Origin: Streptomyces sp. XM4193
Lineage (GTDB): Bacteria; Actinomycetota; Actinomycetes; Streptomycetales; Streptomycetaceae
Direction: 5' to 3'
Length of the DNA: 64,000 nt
Assembly: GCF_023072595.1 (NCBI RefSeq)
Contig: NZ_JALLGK010000005.1
Location: 1-64,000 of the forward strand
Each line of letters opens with the position of its first letter. Position 1 is the first letter of the stretch. Of the stretch, positions 35,182 through 44,484 are shown in pieces. Below the pieces are notes generated by a model. It made no database searches and had not been told where the DNA came from. It saw nothing but the letters and a program-made list of their open reading frames with translations. A program made the translations under genes and the position numbers.

Positions 35182-37386
35182 TCACCGTGCGCCGGTGGCC
35201 GGGTCGCCGCTGTCGGACCGGGAAGCCTCCGCGAGTTCGGCCTTCTCCTCGGCCGTCGGGAAGAATCCGGCCGGTGCGACGATCCGGGACTGCTCGAACT
35301 TCGCCTCGTGCAGCACGACCTGCTCCGGGTACCGGATCGCGCGGTAGCAGACCCGTCCGGCGTCCACCAGGATCACGATCACCAGCAGCGCGAAGAACGC
35401 GGCCAGCACGCCGTTGACGGTCGAGTTGAGCACGACCGTGTGCATGTCGTCCATGTCCTTGGCCGGTGCGATGACCTTGCCCGCGTCGATCGCGTCCGCG
35501 TACACCTGGCGCTGGGCGAAGAAGCCCACGGCGGTGTCCCCGGAGAAGATCTTCTGCCAGCTCGCGGTGAGGGTGACCGCCACGTCCCACGCCAGCGGAA
35601 CCGCGGTGACCCAGGCCCATTTGAGCCGCCCGGACTTAACCAGCAGCGTGGTGCACACCGCGAGCGCGACGGCGGCCAGCAGCTGGTTGGCGATACCGAA
35701 GAGCGGGAAGAGCTGGTTGATGCCGCCGAGCGGATCGTGGACTCCGGCCCACAGGAAGTAGCCCCAGCCGCCGACCACGACCGCACTGGCGATCCACACC
35801 CCGGGCTTCCAACTGACCTCGCGGAACGGCTTGTAGACGTTGCCCAGCATGTCCTGGAGCATGAACCGGCCGACCCGGGTGCCGGCATCCACGGTGGTGA
35901 GGATGAACAGCGCCTCGAACATGATCGCGAAGTGGTACCAGAACGCCTTCATTCCGGCGCCGCCGATCACCGCGGAGAAGATCTCCGACATTCCCAGAGC
36001 AAACGTCGGTGCGCCGCCGGTGCGCGAGAGCAGGCTGTCCTCCTCGACCGCTGCGGCCGCGGCTGTCAGATCCTGCGGGGAGATGGTGAATCCGAAGTTC
36101 GCCACCGCCTCCGAGGCGGACTGGACGGTGTCGCCGATGGCTCCGGCGGGCGCGTTGATCGCGAAGAAGAGACCGGGGTCGATGATGCAGGCGGCGACCA
36201 TCGCCATGATGGCCACGAAGGACTCGGTCAGCATGGCGCCGTAGCCGACCATCCGGACCTGGGTCTCCTTCTGGATCATCTTCGGCGTCGTGCCCGAGGC
36301 GACCAGCGAGTGGAAGCCGGAGAGCGCGCCGCAGGCGATGGTGATGAAGACGAAGGGGAAGAGCGAGCCGGCGAACACCGGTCCGTCCCCGCGCGAGGCG
36401 AACTCGGTCACCGCGGGCATCTTCAGCGTCGGCATCGCGACGATGACACCGATCGCGAGCAGTGCGATGGTGCCGACCTTCATGAAGGTCGAGAGGTAGT
36501 CGCGCGGCGCCAGCAGCATCCAGACCGGCAGCACCGAGGCCACGAAGCCGTAGATCACCATCCACACGACCAGCGCGCCCGGCGAGAGCGTGAAGGTCTC
36601 CGCCCAGGAGGACTCGGCCACCCAGCCGCCGGAGACGATCGCCAGCAGCAGCAGGATGACGCCGATCACCGACACCTCGGTGACCCGGCCCGGTCGCAGC
36701 ACCCGCAGATAGAAGCCCATGAAGAGCGCGATCGGGATGGTCATCGCGATCGAGAAGACACCCCAGGGGGATTCGGCCAGAGCGTTGACGATCACCATGG
36801 CGAGCACCGCGAGCAGGATGATCATGATGGCGAAGACCGCGATCAGCGCCGCCGCTCCACCGACCGGACCGACCTCGTCCCTGGCCATCTGCCCCAGCGA
36901 ACGCCCGTCGCGCCGCGTGGAGAAGAAGAGCGTGACCATGTCCTGCACGGCGCCGGCGAAGATGACGCCGACCACGATCCAGATCGTGCCGGGCAGATAA
37001 CCCATCTGTGCCGCGAGCACGGGGCCGACCAGCGGCCCGGCGCCGGCCACCGCCGCGAAGTGGTGCCCGAAGAGCACCCGGCGGTCGGTGGGGTGGAAGT
37101 CGACGCCGTTGTTGAGGCGTTCGGCGGGGGTGGCGCGGTTCTTGTCGACCTTCAGGACCCGGTTGGCCAGAAAGCGCGAGTAGAAGCGGTAGCCGATGGC
37201 GTACGTACCGAGGGCGGCGACCACCATCCAGGTCGCCGACACCTCCTCGCCGCGCGCGAGGGCGAGCATCGCCCATCCGACGGCGCCGGCGATCGCGACC
37301 AGGGTCCACACGACGATCGACCTCGGACTGAGCCGCTCACCGGAGGACTGGTGCTTGTCGGGTGGTGCTGCGGCCGGTTCTGGCAT
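35182..37386 (-). CDS. cstA: CstA-type carbon starvation / peptide-pyruvate transporter
   Basis: A 734-residue polytopic membrane protein of the CstA family, with around sixteen hydrophobic segments. Family motifs include FGHHFAAVAGAGPLVGPVLA and DMVTLFFSTRRDGRSLGQMA in the first third. Characterised relatives take up peptides or pyruvate under carbon limitation; which substrate applies here is unknown. ATG at 37386 has CGGAG upstream. The C-terminal ~50 residues are cytoplasmic and charged. Confidence 0.92.
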   Translation of the reverse strand: MPEPAAAPPDKHQSSGERLSPRSIVVWTLVAIAGAVGWAMLALARGEEVSATWMVVAALGTYAIGYRFYSRFLANRVLKVDKNRATPAERLNNGVDFHPTDRRVLFGHHFAAVAGAGPLVGPVLAAQMGYLPGTIWIVVGVIFAGAVQDMVTLFFSTRRDGRSLGQMARDEVGPVGGAAALIAVFAIMIILLAVLAMVIVNALAESPWGVFSIAMTIPIALFMGFYLRVLRPGRVTEVSVIGVILLLLAIVSGGWVAESSWAETFTLSPGALVVWMVIYGFVASVLPVWMLLAPRDYLSTFMKVGTIALLAIGVIVAMPTLKMPAVTEFASRGDGPVFAGSLFPFVFITIACGALSGFHSLVASGTTPKMIQKETQVRMVGYGAMLTESFVAIMAMVAACIIDPGLFFAINAPAGAIGDTVQSASEAVANFGFTISPQDLTAAAAAVEEDSLLSRTGGAPTFALGMSEIFSAVIGGAGMKAFWYHFAIMFEALFILTTVDAGTRVGRFMLQDMLGNVYKPFREVSWKPGVWIASAVVVGGWGYFLWAGVHDPLGGINQLFPLFGIANQLLAAVALAVCTTLLVKSGRLKWAWVTAVPLAWDVAVTLTASWQKIFSGDTAVGFFAQRQVYADAIDAGKVIAPAKDMDDMHTVVLNSTVNGVLAAFFALLVIVILVDAGRVCYRAIRYPEQVVLHEAKFEQSRIVAPAGFFPTAEEKAELAEASRSDSGDPATGAR

Positions 37387-37586
37387 GGTGGCGACTCCGT
37401 TTCCTGCGACTCCTGGGGTGACTCCTCAGTCAAACGCGCAGGAAATCTAAGGCAGAGTGCGCCGATCGTCACTAGGCCGTCCGCCGAGTGGAAGACGAGC
37501 GGTCGCGATGTGCGCCGAACGGCGGCGTCGGCGCGGGCCGTCGGCCGCCTGCCACGGCTGCGGGTACGCCCCTCCCGGCGCCGCCG

Positions 37587-38396
37587 CTACCGGTCCGGCC
37601 GCCTGAGCCTGGCCACGAACTTGTACCGGTCGCCGCGGTACACCGAGCGCACCCACTCCACCGGTCTGCCGTCCTTGTCGAAGGAGTGCCGGGAGAGCAG
37701 CAGCATCGGCAGCCCCACGTCGGTGCCGAGCAGACCGGCCTCGCGCGGTGTGGCGAGCGAGGTCTCGATGGTCTCCTCGGCCTCCGCGAGCTGGGTGTCG
37801 TACACCTCCGCGAGGGCGGTGTAGAGCGAGGCGTACTTCACCAGGCTCCGCCGCAGGGCGGGGAAACGGCGCTGGGAGAGGTGGGTGATCTCGATCGCCA
37901 TCGGCTCGCCGCTGGCCAGCCGCAGTCGTTCGATGCGCAGCACCCGCCCGCCGGTGTCGATGTCGAGGAAGGCGGCGAGCCGGTCGTCGGCCGTGACGTA
38001 GCCGATGTCGAGCAGCTGCGAGGTGGGCTCCAGGCCCTGGGCGCGCATGTCCTCGGTGTAGGAGGTGAGTTGGAGCGCCTGGGAGACCTTGGGCTTGGCG
38101 ACGAAGGTGCCCTTGCCCTGGATGCGTTCCAGCCGGCCCTCGACGACCAGCTCCTGGAGCGCCTGGCGCACGGTGGTGCGGGAGGTGTCGAACTCGGTGG
38201 CCAGGGTGCGTTCGGGCGGCACCGGGGTGCCGGGCGGCAGGGTCTCGGTCATCTCCAGCAGATGCCGCTTGAGGCGGTAGTACTTCGGCACCCGGGCCGT
38301 ACGGCCCGCGGCGCCGGCCTCCGCCGGGGTGCGGCCCACGCCGTCCTCGCCGGCCCGTACGCGCCCGTTCGGCCCCTGCTGTGCTGCTGCGGTCAC
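37587..38396 (-). CDS. dasR: GntR/HutC-family GlcNAc regulator DasR
   Basis: A 269-residue GntR/HutC regulator closely matching DasR: winged helix with [19 protein letters not shown] and [18 protein letters not shown], then a UTRA effector domain. In S. coelicolor DasR represses chitin/GlcNAc uptake, development and antibiotic genes and is released by aminosugar phosphates. The N-terminal ~30 residues before [12 protein letters not shown] are Gly/Ala-rich. GTG at 38396 has GGAGGA five bases upstream. It is divergent from dasA with operator sites between them. Confidence 0.95.
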   Translation of the reverse strand: MTAAAQQGPNGRVRAGEDGVGRTPAEAGAAGRTARVPKYYRLKRHLLEMTETLPPGTPVPPERTLATEFDTSRTTVRQALQELVVEGRLERIQGKGTFVAKPKVSQALQLTSYTEDMRAQGLEPTSQLLDIGYVTADDRLAAFLDIDTGGRVLRIERLRLASGEPMAIEITHLSQRRFPALRRSLVKYASLYTALAEVYDTQLAEAEETIETSLATPREAGLLGTDVGLPMLLLSRHSFDKDGRPVEWVRSVYRGDRYKFVARLRRPDR

Positions 38397-38621
38397 CGCA
38401 TCCTCCGACTTCGCTGCCCGGCCGCCAGTCGCGACGCCGTCCGTTGCCCTGTGGGGCGAGAGTCTTCCACCGTGCCCGACGCGGGCGCGGTCGCCCGGTG
38501 CCGGAGCGGCTCCGGGCAAGGGGAAGCCCGGTGCGGGCGGTCGGGGTCGCCCCTTCTTATACACCTCGCCGGCCGCTCGGGTCTTCCCCAGGTCTCCGGG
38601 GCCGCCGACGGGCCACCATTC

Positions 38622-38633
38622 TGGTCTAAACCA
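38622..38633. promoter_or_regulatory. dre site 1 (DasR operator)
   Basis: TGGTCTAAACCA, one change from the perfect palindrome TGGTCTAGACCA. It lies 226 bases upstream of dasR and is a candidate for dasR autoregulation. Confidence 0.8.
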
Positions 38634-38859
38634 TTAAAGTGCTCCAGTCCGCGCGTGGCCAGGGGATACGCGCGTTTCCCGGTGCGCGGCGCACGGCGGG
38701 GAGGCGGCGCGCCGGCAGGGGGCGGCCCGCTCGTACGGGCGTCGACGGGGACGGGCGCCAAAGCGATGCCCGCCCGGGGGAGTTGGCCGCCCGCCTCGCG
38801 TTGGTGTCGTTCCCGTAACGGACATCGGAGCCACTCACCGGCACTCTTGACACCCTTAA

Positions 38860-38871
38860 AGGTCTAGGCCA
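38860..38871. promoter_or_regulatory. dre-like site 2 before dasA
   Basis: AGGTCTAGGCCA, ten of twelve bases matching the DasR palindrome. It sits just after a TTGACA -35-like element (38847-38852), so DasR bound here would block the dasA promoter. Confidence 0.6.
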
Positions 38872-38883
38872 GAGTGCGGGCAC

Positions 38884-38895
38884 TGGTCCAGACCA
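38884..38895. promoter_or_regulatory. dre site 3 before dasA
   Basis: TGGTCCAGACCA, one change from the consensus palindrome, about 90 bases before the dasA start. With site 2 it makes a pair spaced 24 bases apart, close to two helical turns. Confidence 0.8.
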
Positions 38896-38986
38896 TTTGG
38901 GGCCAGCGCCCCAAGTTCCCCGCGGTGCCAGTGCGTTGACCGTCCGGTCGGGAGGGGCCATCCGACATCCTTGAGGAGGGTGTGAC

Positions 38987-40285
38987 GTGCGGCGGAAGCT
39001 CACAGCGACCATTGGTTCCATGGCGATGCTCGCCACGCTCGCGGCCTGCGGTGGTTCAGGCAGCGACAATTCGTCGAAAGACCCCAAGGACCGGGACGAC
39101 ACGCTCACGGTCTGGCTGATGAACGACGCGGAGAGCACCTGGCCCGAGCTGGTCAAGGACGTCAACGCGCAGTTCAAGAAGAAGTACCCCAAGGTCAACG
39201 TCAAGGTGCAGTTCCAGCAGTGGGGCGACAAGGCCAAGAAGCTGGACACCGCGCTCGGCGGCAGCAAGTTCCCCGACGTCGTCGAGCTCGGCAACACCGA
39301 GACGATGACCTACATACTCAACGGCGCGCTGGCCGAGATCGACGAGAAGAAGTACGACAACAGCGACACCTGGATCCAGGGTCTGAAGGACACCTGCACC
39401 TTCGAGGGCCAGATGTACTGCGTGCCGTACTACGCCGGCGCCCGCGTCGCGGTGATGAACACCGAGATGTTCGAGAAGTCCACCGGCTCCGAGGAACTCC
39501 CGAAGACCGAGGACGACCTGAAGAAGGCACTGAAGAAGGTCGAGCAGGAGTACGGCTCCGACAAGGCCTTCTCCGCCCTCTACCTGCCGGGCAAGTACTG
39601 GTACGCCGCGATGTCCTACGTCGCCGGGTACGGCGGCCAGATCGCCGAGTTCGACGAGGGCGCCAAGGAGTGGAAGGGCACTCTCAGCAAGCCCGAGGCG
39701 CGCAAGGGCATCCAGCACTTCGTCGACCTGGTCAAGGACTGGAACAACGCCGACAAGACCAAGGACGAGCAGGACCACGCCAACGTGATGGCCAACGGCA
39801 AGGCCGCCGTGATCTACGGCAACGGCTGGGAGGCCGAGTCCGTGGTCACGGGCGAGAGCGGCAACCCGAAGATGAAGGGCAAGGTCGACATCGCGGGCAT
39901 GCCCGGCCCCAACGGCAAGCCGCTGCCCTCCTTCATCGGCGGCTCCGACCTCGCGGTGATCGAGAAGTCCAACGTCAAGGACCTCGGCGAGGAGTGGATC
40001 TCGCTCTTCACCAGCGAGAAGTCCATGAAGGTGCTGTCGGCCAAGAACATCCTGCCGAACAACACCAAGCAGCTCGAACCGCTCCAGAAGGACCCGAAGA
40101 CCGCACCGATCGCCAACGCGGTGCCGGACGCCTGGTTCACCCCCATCGCTCCCGGCTGGACGGCCGTGGAGAAGCAGCTGGTGCTGGAGAACATGCTGCT
40201 GGAGATCCTGCGCGGCGGTTCGGTGGAGTCGGCGACCAAGAAGGCCGACGACAAGATCAACGAACTGATCAACACCGAAGCCTGA
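38987..40285 (+). CDS. dasA: Chitobiose ABC transporter substrate-binding lipoprotein DasA
   Basis: A 432-residue extracellular solute-binding protein (family 1). The signal peptide ends in a lipobox LAAC, so it is anchored by a diacylated cysteine at residue ~21. The mature domain has LTVWLMNDAEST and the usual two-lobe pattern. In S. coelicolor DasA binds chitobiose and related GlcNAc oligomers. GTG at 38987 follows GAGGAGG at good distance. Two dre-like sites precede it. Confidence 0.93.
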   Translation: MRRKLTATIGSMAMLATLAACGGSGSDNSSKDPKDRDDTLTVWLMNDAESTWPELVKDVNAQFKKKYPKVNVKVQFQQWGDKAKKLDTALGGSKFPDVVELGNTETMTYILNGALAEIDEKKYDNSDTWIQGLKDTCTFEGQMYCVPYYAGARVAVMNTEMFEKSTGSEELPKTEDDLKKALKKVEQEYGSDKAFSALYLPGKYWYAAMSYVAGYGGQIAEFDEGAKEWKGTLSKPEARKGIQHFVDLVKDWNNADKTKDEQDHANVMANGKAAVIYGNGWEAESVVTGESGNPKMKGKVDIAGMPGPNGKPLPSFIGGSDLAVIEKSNVKDLGEEWISLFTSEKSMKVLSAKNILPNNTKQLEPLQKDPKTAPIANAVPDAWFTPIAPGWTAVEKQLVLENMLLEILRGGSVESATKKADDKINELINTEA

Positions 40286-40299
40286 GCCTCCCCCCATAC

Positions 40300-40344
40300 G
40301 TACGCGCCGCGGGCCGGAACCGCACCCGAGCCCGCGGCGCGTAC
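40300..40344 (+). terminator. Hairpin between dasA and dasB (attenuator)
   Basis: A perfect 15-bp stem GTACGCGCCGCGGGC / GCCCGCGGCGCGTAC with a 15-base loop, directly after the dasA stop. It can stop part of the transcripts or protect the dasA message, raising binding protein over permease. Confidence 0.75.
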
Positions 40345-40427
40345 CCCACGCGGACGGTCGGCGCGCGGTTCAACCGCCGCCGCCCGTACTGCACTTGTGG
40401 TGAACTGATCGAACGGAAGGCCGTACA

Positions 40428-41429
40428 GTGACCGCCGCTGACACCGAAGCCGCCGCACCACCGGCCGACAGCGAACCCCCACCGCCCACCGGACGGAAGT
40501 CCGGCCGGCCCAAGGGCGGCGGCAGAGCCACCGCCCGCACCGGCGGGGCGCTGCTGCCGTATCTGCTGATCGGCCCCGCGATCGTGGCCATCGCCGCGAT
40601 CTTCGCCTGGCCGCTCGTCAAGACCGTGATCATGTCCTTCCAGGACATGGGCCGCCGTGAACTGTGGACCGGCGACTCGCCGCCGTGGGTCGGCTTCGAG
40701 CAGTTCAGCACGATCCTGGGCGACTCCCACTTCTGGTCGGTGACGTTCAAGACCGTGCTGTTCATGGTCGTCTGCGTCACGCTCACCATGTCGCTGGGTC
40801 TCCTCATCGCCATGTCGATGCAGCGGATGTCCCCCTGGGTGCGACTGCTGCTCACCGGTGCGCTGATCGCCGCCTGGTCGATGCCGCTGCTGGTGGCGAC
40901 CTCGGTCTTCCGCTGGCTCTCCGACTCCGACTACGGCGTCATCAACAGCACGCTGAGCAAGATCCCGGGGCTGGACTTCCAGGGACACAACTGGTTCCTC
41001 AACCCCTGGCAGGGCTTCACCATCATCGGCGCGGTGGTGATCTGGGGCGCGATCCCCTTCGTCGTCATCACCCTCTACGCGGCCCTGACCCAGGTGCCCA
41101 AGGAGCTCGAGGAGGCCGCCAAGCTGGACGGCGCCAACTCCTGGGGCGTCTTCCACCACGTGGTCTTCCCGGTGATCAAGCCCGTCTTCCAGATGGTCGC
41201 GACCCTCTCGGTGATCTGGGACTTCAACATCTTCGGCCAGGTCTTCCTGATGCGGGGCAACAAGCCGGAGCCCGAGTACGAGCTGCTGGGGATCTACTCC
41301 TTCCAGAAGGCGTTCACCAGCTCCTCCTTCAGCCAGGGCACCGCCATCGCCCTCATCACCGTGCTGCTGCTGTCCGGTGTGGCCGCGTACTACCTGCGTC
41401 AGCTGCTCAAGACGGGAGAAGTCGAGTGA
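40428..41429 (+). CDS. dasB: Chitobiose ABC transporter permease DasB
   Basis: A 333-residue MalF-type inner-membrane permease. After a ~40-residue Ala/Pro-rich cytoplasmic start, six transmembrane helices follow. The coupling EAA loop reads ELEEAAKLDGANSWGVF. It pairs with DasC; the ATPase (MsiK in Streptomyces) is encoded elsewhere. GTG at 40428 has GGAAGG upstream. Its stop overlaps the dasC start (GTGA). Confidence 0.93.
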   Translation: MTAADTEAAAPPADSEPPPPTGRKSGRPKGGGRATARTGGALLPYLLIGPAIVAIAAIFAWPLVKTVIMSFQDMGRRELWTGDSPPWVGFEQFSTILGDSHFWSVTFKTVLFMVVCVTLTMSLGLLIAMSMQRMSPWVRLLLTGALIAAWSMPLLVATSVFRWLSDSDYGVINSTLSKIPGLDFQGHNWFLNPWQGFTIIGAVVIWGAIPFVVITLYAALTQVPKELEEAAKLDGANSWGVFHHVVFPVIKPVFQMVATLSVIWDFNIFGQVFLMRGNKPEPEYELLGIYSFQKAFTSSSFSQGTAIALITVLLLSGVAAYYLRQLLKTGEVE

Positions 41430-42346
41430 GCACCACCACGACCGCGCGCACCTCCGAGGGCGCGGACACCGAACGGGCGCAGACCCCGCCGAAGAAGCCG
41501 GCGACCCGCAAGTACCGGGCCGACCGCCGGCCGAACCGGATCGGCTTCAACATCTTCGGGCTGGTCGCCTTCGTCGTCATGGCCTTCCCGGTCTACTGGC
41601 TCGTCCTCAGCGCCTTCCGCCCCAACAGCGAGATCCGCAGCTACGACCAGTCCCTCTTCCCGACCTCGGTCACCTTCGACAACTTCGTACGGGCCACCGA
41701 GACGCGGTTCTTCTGGACGGCAATCCAGTCCAGCCTGATCATCTGTGTCACCGCCGTGCTCGGCGCGATGGTGCTCGGCACGATCGCCGCCTTCGCCATC
41801 GGCCGCTTCAACTTCGTGGGCCGCAAGGCGTTCATGATGGTCCTGATCGTGGTGCAGGTGCTGCCGCCGACCGCGATGCTGATTCCCATCTACGTACAGC
41901 TGAACTCCATGGGCGCGCTCAACGAGTACTGGGGCGTCATCGTCGTCTACCTGGTCTCGGTGCTGCCGTTCAGCATCTGGATGATCCGCGGCTTCGTCAT
42001 CAACGTGCCCAAGGAGCTCGAGGAGTCCGCGATGGTGGACGGCTGCTCCCGGATGCAGGCGTTCTGGAAGGTGATGTTCCCGCTGCTCGCGCCGGGCATC
42101 GCGGCGGCCTCGATCTTCTCGCTGATCACCGCCTGGAACGAGTACCTCTTCGCGTACGTCATCATGCAGGACAACGACAAGTACACGCTGAACGTGTGGC
42201 TGATGAACTTCACCACCGACCGCGGCACCGACTACGGCGGGCTGATGGCCGGCTCCGTGATCGTCGCCGTACCCGTCGTCATCTTCTTCATGATCGTCCA
42301 GAAGAAGATGGCCGCGGGCCTCACCTCCGGCGCAGTGAAGGGATAG
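41426..42346 (+). CDS. dasC: Chitobiose ABC transporter permease DasC
   Basis: A 306-residue MalG-type permease with six transmembrane helices after a charged N-terminus. The EAA loop is ELEESAMVDGCSRMQAF. The chosen GTG at 41426 overlaps the dasB stop, indicating coupled translation and equal subunit dosage. It is followed eight bases after its stop by dasD. Confidence 0.93.
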   Translation: MSTTTTARTSEGADTERAQTPPKKPATRKYRADRRPNRIGFNIFGLVAFVVMAFPVYWLVLSAFRPNSEIRSYDQSLFPTSVTFDNFVRATETRFFWTAIQSSLIICVTAVLGAMVLGTIAAFAIGRFNFVGRKAFMMVLIVVQVLPPTAMLIPIYVQLNSMGALNEYWGVIVVYLVSVLPFSIWMIRGFVINVPKELEESAMVDGCSRMQAFWKVMFPLLAPGIAAASIFSLITAWNEYLFAYVIMQDNDKYTLNVWLMNFTTDRGTDYGGLMAGSVIVAVPVVIFFMIVQKKMAAGLTSGAVKG

Positions 42347-42354
42347 CTCGACCG

Positions 42355-43884
42355 ATGACCACCCTCACCTCCTCCCAGTCCACCCTCACCAGGAACGCGC
42401 TGGCGGTGCTCCAGCCCGGCTTCGTCGGGACGACCGCCCCCCAGTGGCTGCTGCGCTGTCTGGACGAGGGGCTCACCGCGGTCGGCCTGTTCGCCCGCAA
42501 CATCGAGTCCCCCGCCCAACTCACCGAGCTGACGGCCCAGTTGAGGGCGGTACGGCCGGAGGTGCTGGTGGCCATCGACGAGGAGGGCGGGGACGTCACC
42601 CGGCTGGAGGCGCACACCGGCTCCTCCTTCCCGGGGAACCTCGCACTGGGCACCGTCGACGACCCCGACCTCACCCGCGACGTCGCGGCCGAGCTCGGCC
42701 GCCGGCTCGCCGAGTGCGGCGTCAACCTCAACTGGGCGCCGTCCGCGGACGTCAACTCCAACCCGGGCAACCCCGTCATCGGAGTGCGTTCCTTCGGCGC
42801 GGACCAGGAGCTGGTCGCGCGGCACACCATCGCCTACATCGAGGGCCTTCAGTCCGCCGGAGTCGCCGCCAGCACCAAGCACTTCCCGGGCCACGGCGAC
42901 ACCTCCGTCGACTCCCACCACGCCCTGCCCCGCATCGACGCCGATCTGGAGACGCTGCACGCGCGCGAACTCGTCCCCTTCCGCGCGGCCGTGGCCGCCG
43001 GCACCAAGGTGATGATGAGCGCGCACATCCTGCTCCCCGCCCTGGACGAGTCGCTGCCCGCCACCCTCAGCCCCTCCGCGCTCACCGGGCTGCTCCGCGC
43101 GCCGATCACCGAGGGCGGCCTCGGCTTCGACGGGCTGATCGTCACCGACGCGGTGGAGATGAAGGCCATCGCCGACCACCACGGCGTCGAACACGGCACC
43201 GTGCTCGCCATCGCCGCGGGCGCGGACGCGATCTGCGTCGGCGGCGGGCTGGCGGACGAGGCCACCGTGCTGCGGCTGCGCGACGCGCTGGTCGCCGCCG
43301 TGCACAGCGGCGAGCTCCCCGAGGAGCGCCTCGCCGAGGCCGCCGGCCGGGTGCGCGCACTGGCGGAGTGGACGTCCGCGCACGCCGACGCCGCGGCGCA
43401 GCGGCCGGTACGGGCCGACGTCGGCCTGGTCGCCGCCCGCCGCGCCCTGCACGTCACCGGTGCCCGCCGCGGGAACTCCGAACTGCAGGTGGCCGCCTTC
43501 ACCCCGATGCGCAACATCGCCGTCGGCCACGAGACCCCGTGGGGCCTGGCCAACGAGCTGGAGCCGCTGCTGCCGGGCACCACCACCGCCGACTACCGTC
43601 GCGAGCACGCCGAGGCGGAGGGCACCGAGGCGCTGGCCGCCAGGGTGCTCGCCGAAGCGGGCGAGCGCACCATCGTCGGGGTCGTACGGGACGTGCACCG
43701 GCACCCGTGGATGGCCGAGGTGCTGGCAGCGGTGGTCGCGGCCAGGCCGGACACCGTGGTGGTGGAGATGGGGGTGCCGCAGGCACCGCCGACCGGCGCC
43801 CTCCACCTCGCCACACACGGCGCGGCCCGGGTCTGCGCCCGTGCCGCCGCCGAGGTCATCGCCGGTACCGCGAACGGGAGTTGA
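42355..43884 (+). CDS. dasD: GH3 beta-N-acetylglucosaminidase DasD
   Basis: A 509-residue glycoside hydrolase family 3 enzyme that cleaves imported chitobiose to GlcNAc. It has no signal peptide, so it acts in the cytoplasm. The N-acetylglucosaminidase-type acid/base region is STKHFPGHGDTSVDSHH, and the nucleophile Asp is in GLIVTDAVEMKAI. A C-terminal extension of ~140 residues follows the catalytic barrel. It starts eight bases after dasC, completing the das operon. Confidence 0.93.
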   Translation: MTTLTSSQSTLTRNALAVLQPGFVGTTAPQWLLRCLDEGLTAVGLFARNIESPAQLTELTAQLRAVRPEVLVAIDEEGGDVTRLEAHTGSSFPGNLALGTVDDPDLTRDVAAELGRRLAECGVNLNWAPSADVNSNPGNPVIGVRSFGADQELVARHTIAYIEGLQSAGVAASTKHFPGHGDTSVDSHHALPRIDADLETLHARELVPFRAAVAAGTKVMMSAHILLPALDESLPATLSPSALTGLLRAPITEGGLGFDGLIVTDAVEMKAIADHHGVEHGTVLAIAAGADAICVGGGLADEATVLRLRDALVAAVHSGELPEERLAEAAGRVRALAEWTSAHADAAAQRPVRADVGLVAARRALHVTGARRGNSELQVAAFTPMRNIAVGHETPWGLANELEPLLPGTTTADYRREHAEAEGTEALAARVLAEAGERTIVGVVRDVHRHPWMAEVLAAVVAARPDTVVVEMGVPQAPPTGALHLATHGAARVCARAAAEVIAGTANGS

Positions 43885-43960
43885 GCCCCGTACGCGGTGC
43901 GCCGTGACAAGTATTGAAGGCTTGTGGCGAGAGTCTGTTCAGAGCATGGACAGACAAGCC

Positions 43961-43972
43961 TGGTCTAGTCCA
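43961..43972 (+). promoter_or_regulatory. dre site 4 over the sRNA promoter
   Basis: TGGTCTAGTCCA, one change from the DasR palindrome. It overlaps the spacer and -10 of a promoter-like pair TGGACA (43947) and CACAAT (43971) separated by 18 bases, so DasR could repress whatever starts near 43983. Confidence 0.75.
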
Positions 43973-43982
43973 CAATCGTGGG

Positions 43983-44145
43983 CACGCACAACGCTTCCGC
44001 TCTCCCCGCACAGGAGGGCGGAACGAGATCGCGGTCACTTTCTGCCCTGACGGTGCCGGGATCTCCGATCGCTCCGGGCTGCGGTGCCGGACGGGCTGAG
44101 GGTCCCGTTCAGGCGCCGCGGCCCGAAGTGCTTTCCGGGCCCGAT
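43983..44145 (+). ncRNA. scr5239: Candidate scr5239-type small RNA
   Basis: The stretch after the dre-overlapped promoter holds no credible ORF but several dyads. It ends with GGCCCG (44120-44125) pairing with CGGGCC (44136-44141), a plausible terminator stem, giving a transcript of ~160 nt. S. coelicolor encodes the conserved 159-nt sRNA scr5239 between the das-linked gene and the same type of sensor kinase gene; it base-pairs with dagA and metE mRNAs. Position, length and strand fit. Boundaries are approximate. Confidence 0.6.
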
Positions 44146-44304
44146 CCGGCTCAATCCGGCCCGTGCTGCCCCGCCCGCGCCCACCGCGCCGGCTCCACGT
44201 GCGGCCACTCCCGGCGTCCCGCCCCGACGCCCCGCCGCTTCGGAAGTCGAACGAGAGCCCCTGGCAGGCCGTACGACAGCGACAGCGGCTCCCGCCGCGT
44301 CCAC

Positions 44305-44353
44305 ACGCAGCACGCAGCACGCAGCACGCAGCACGCGGCACGCAGCACGCAGC
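44305..44353. repeat. Seven-copy heptanucleotide repeat
   Basis: ACGCAGC is repeated seven times head to tail (one copy ACGCGGC), ~130 bases before the sensor kinase gene. Copy number could vary by slippage; an effect on kinase expression is speculative. Confidence 0.85.
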
Positions 44354-44484
44354 GCACGGCACGTCGCGTCCGCACCCCGCGTCCGCCCACCCCGTCTGCC
44401 GCGTCCGTGCCGCCCGTATCGGCGCACCGGGCTCACAGGCGGGCGGTACGGGGCCCGGAGGCGGCAGCGACTACGCTCGTCCGT

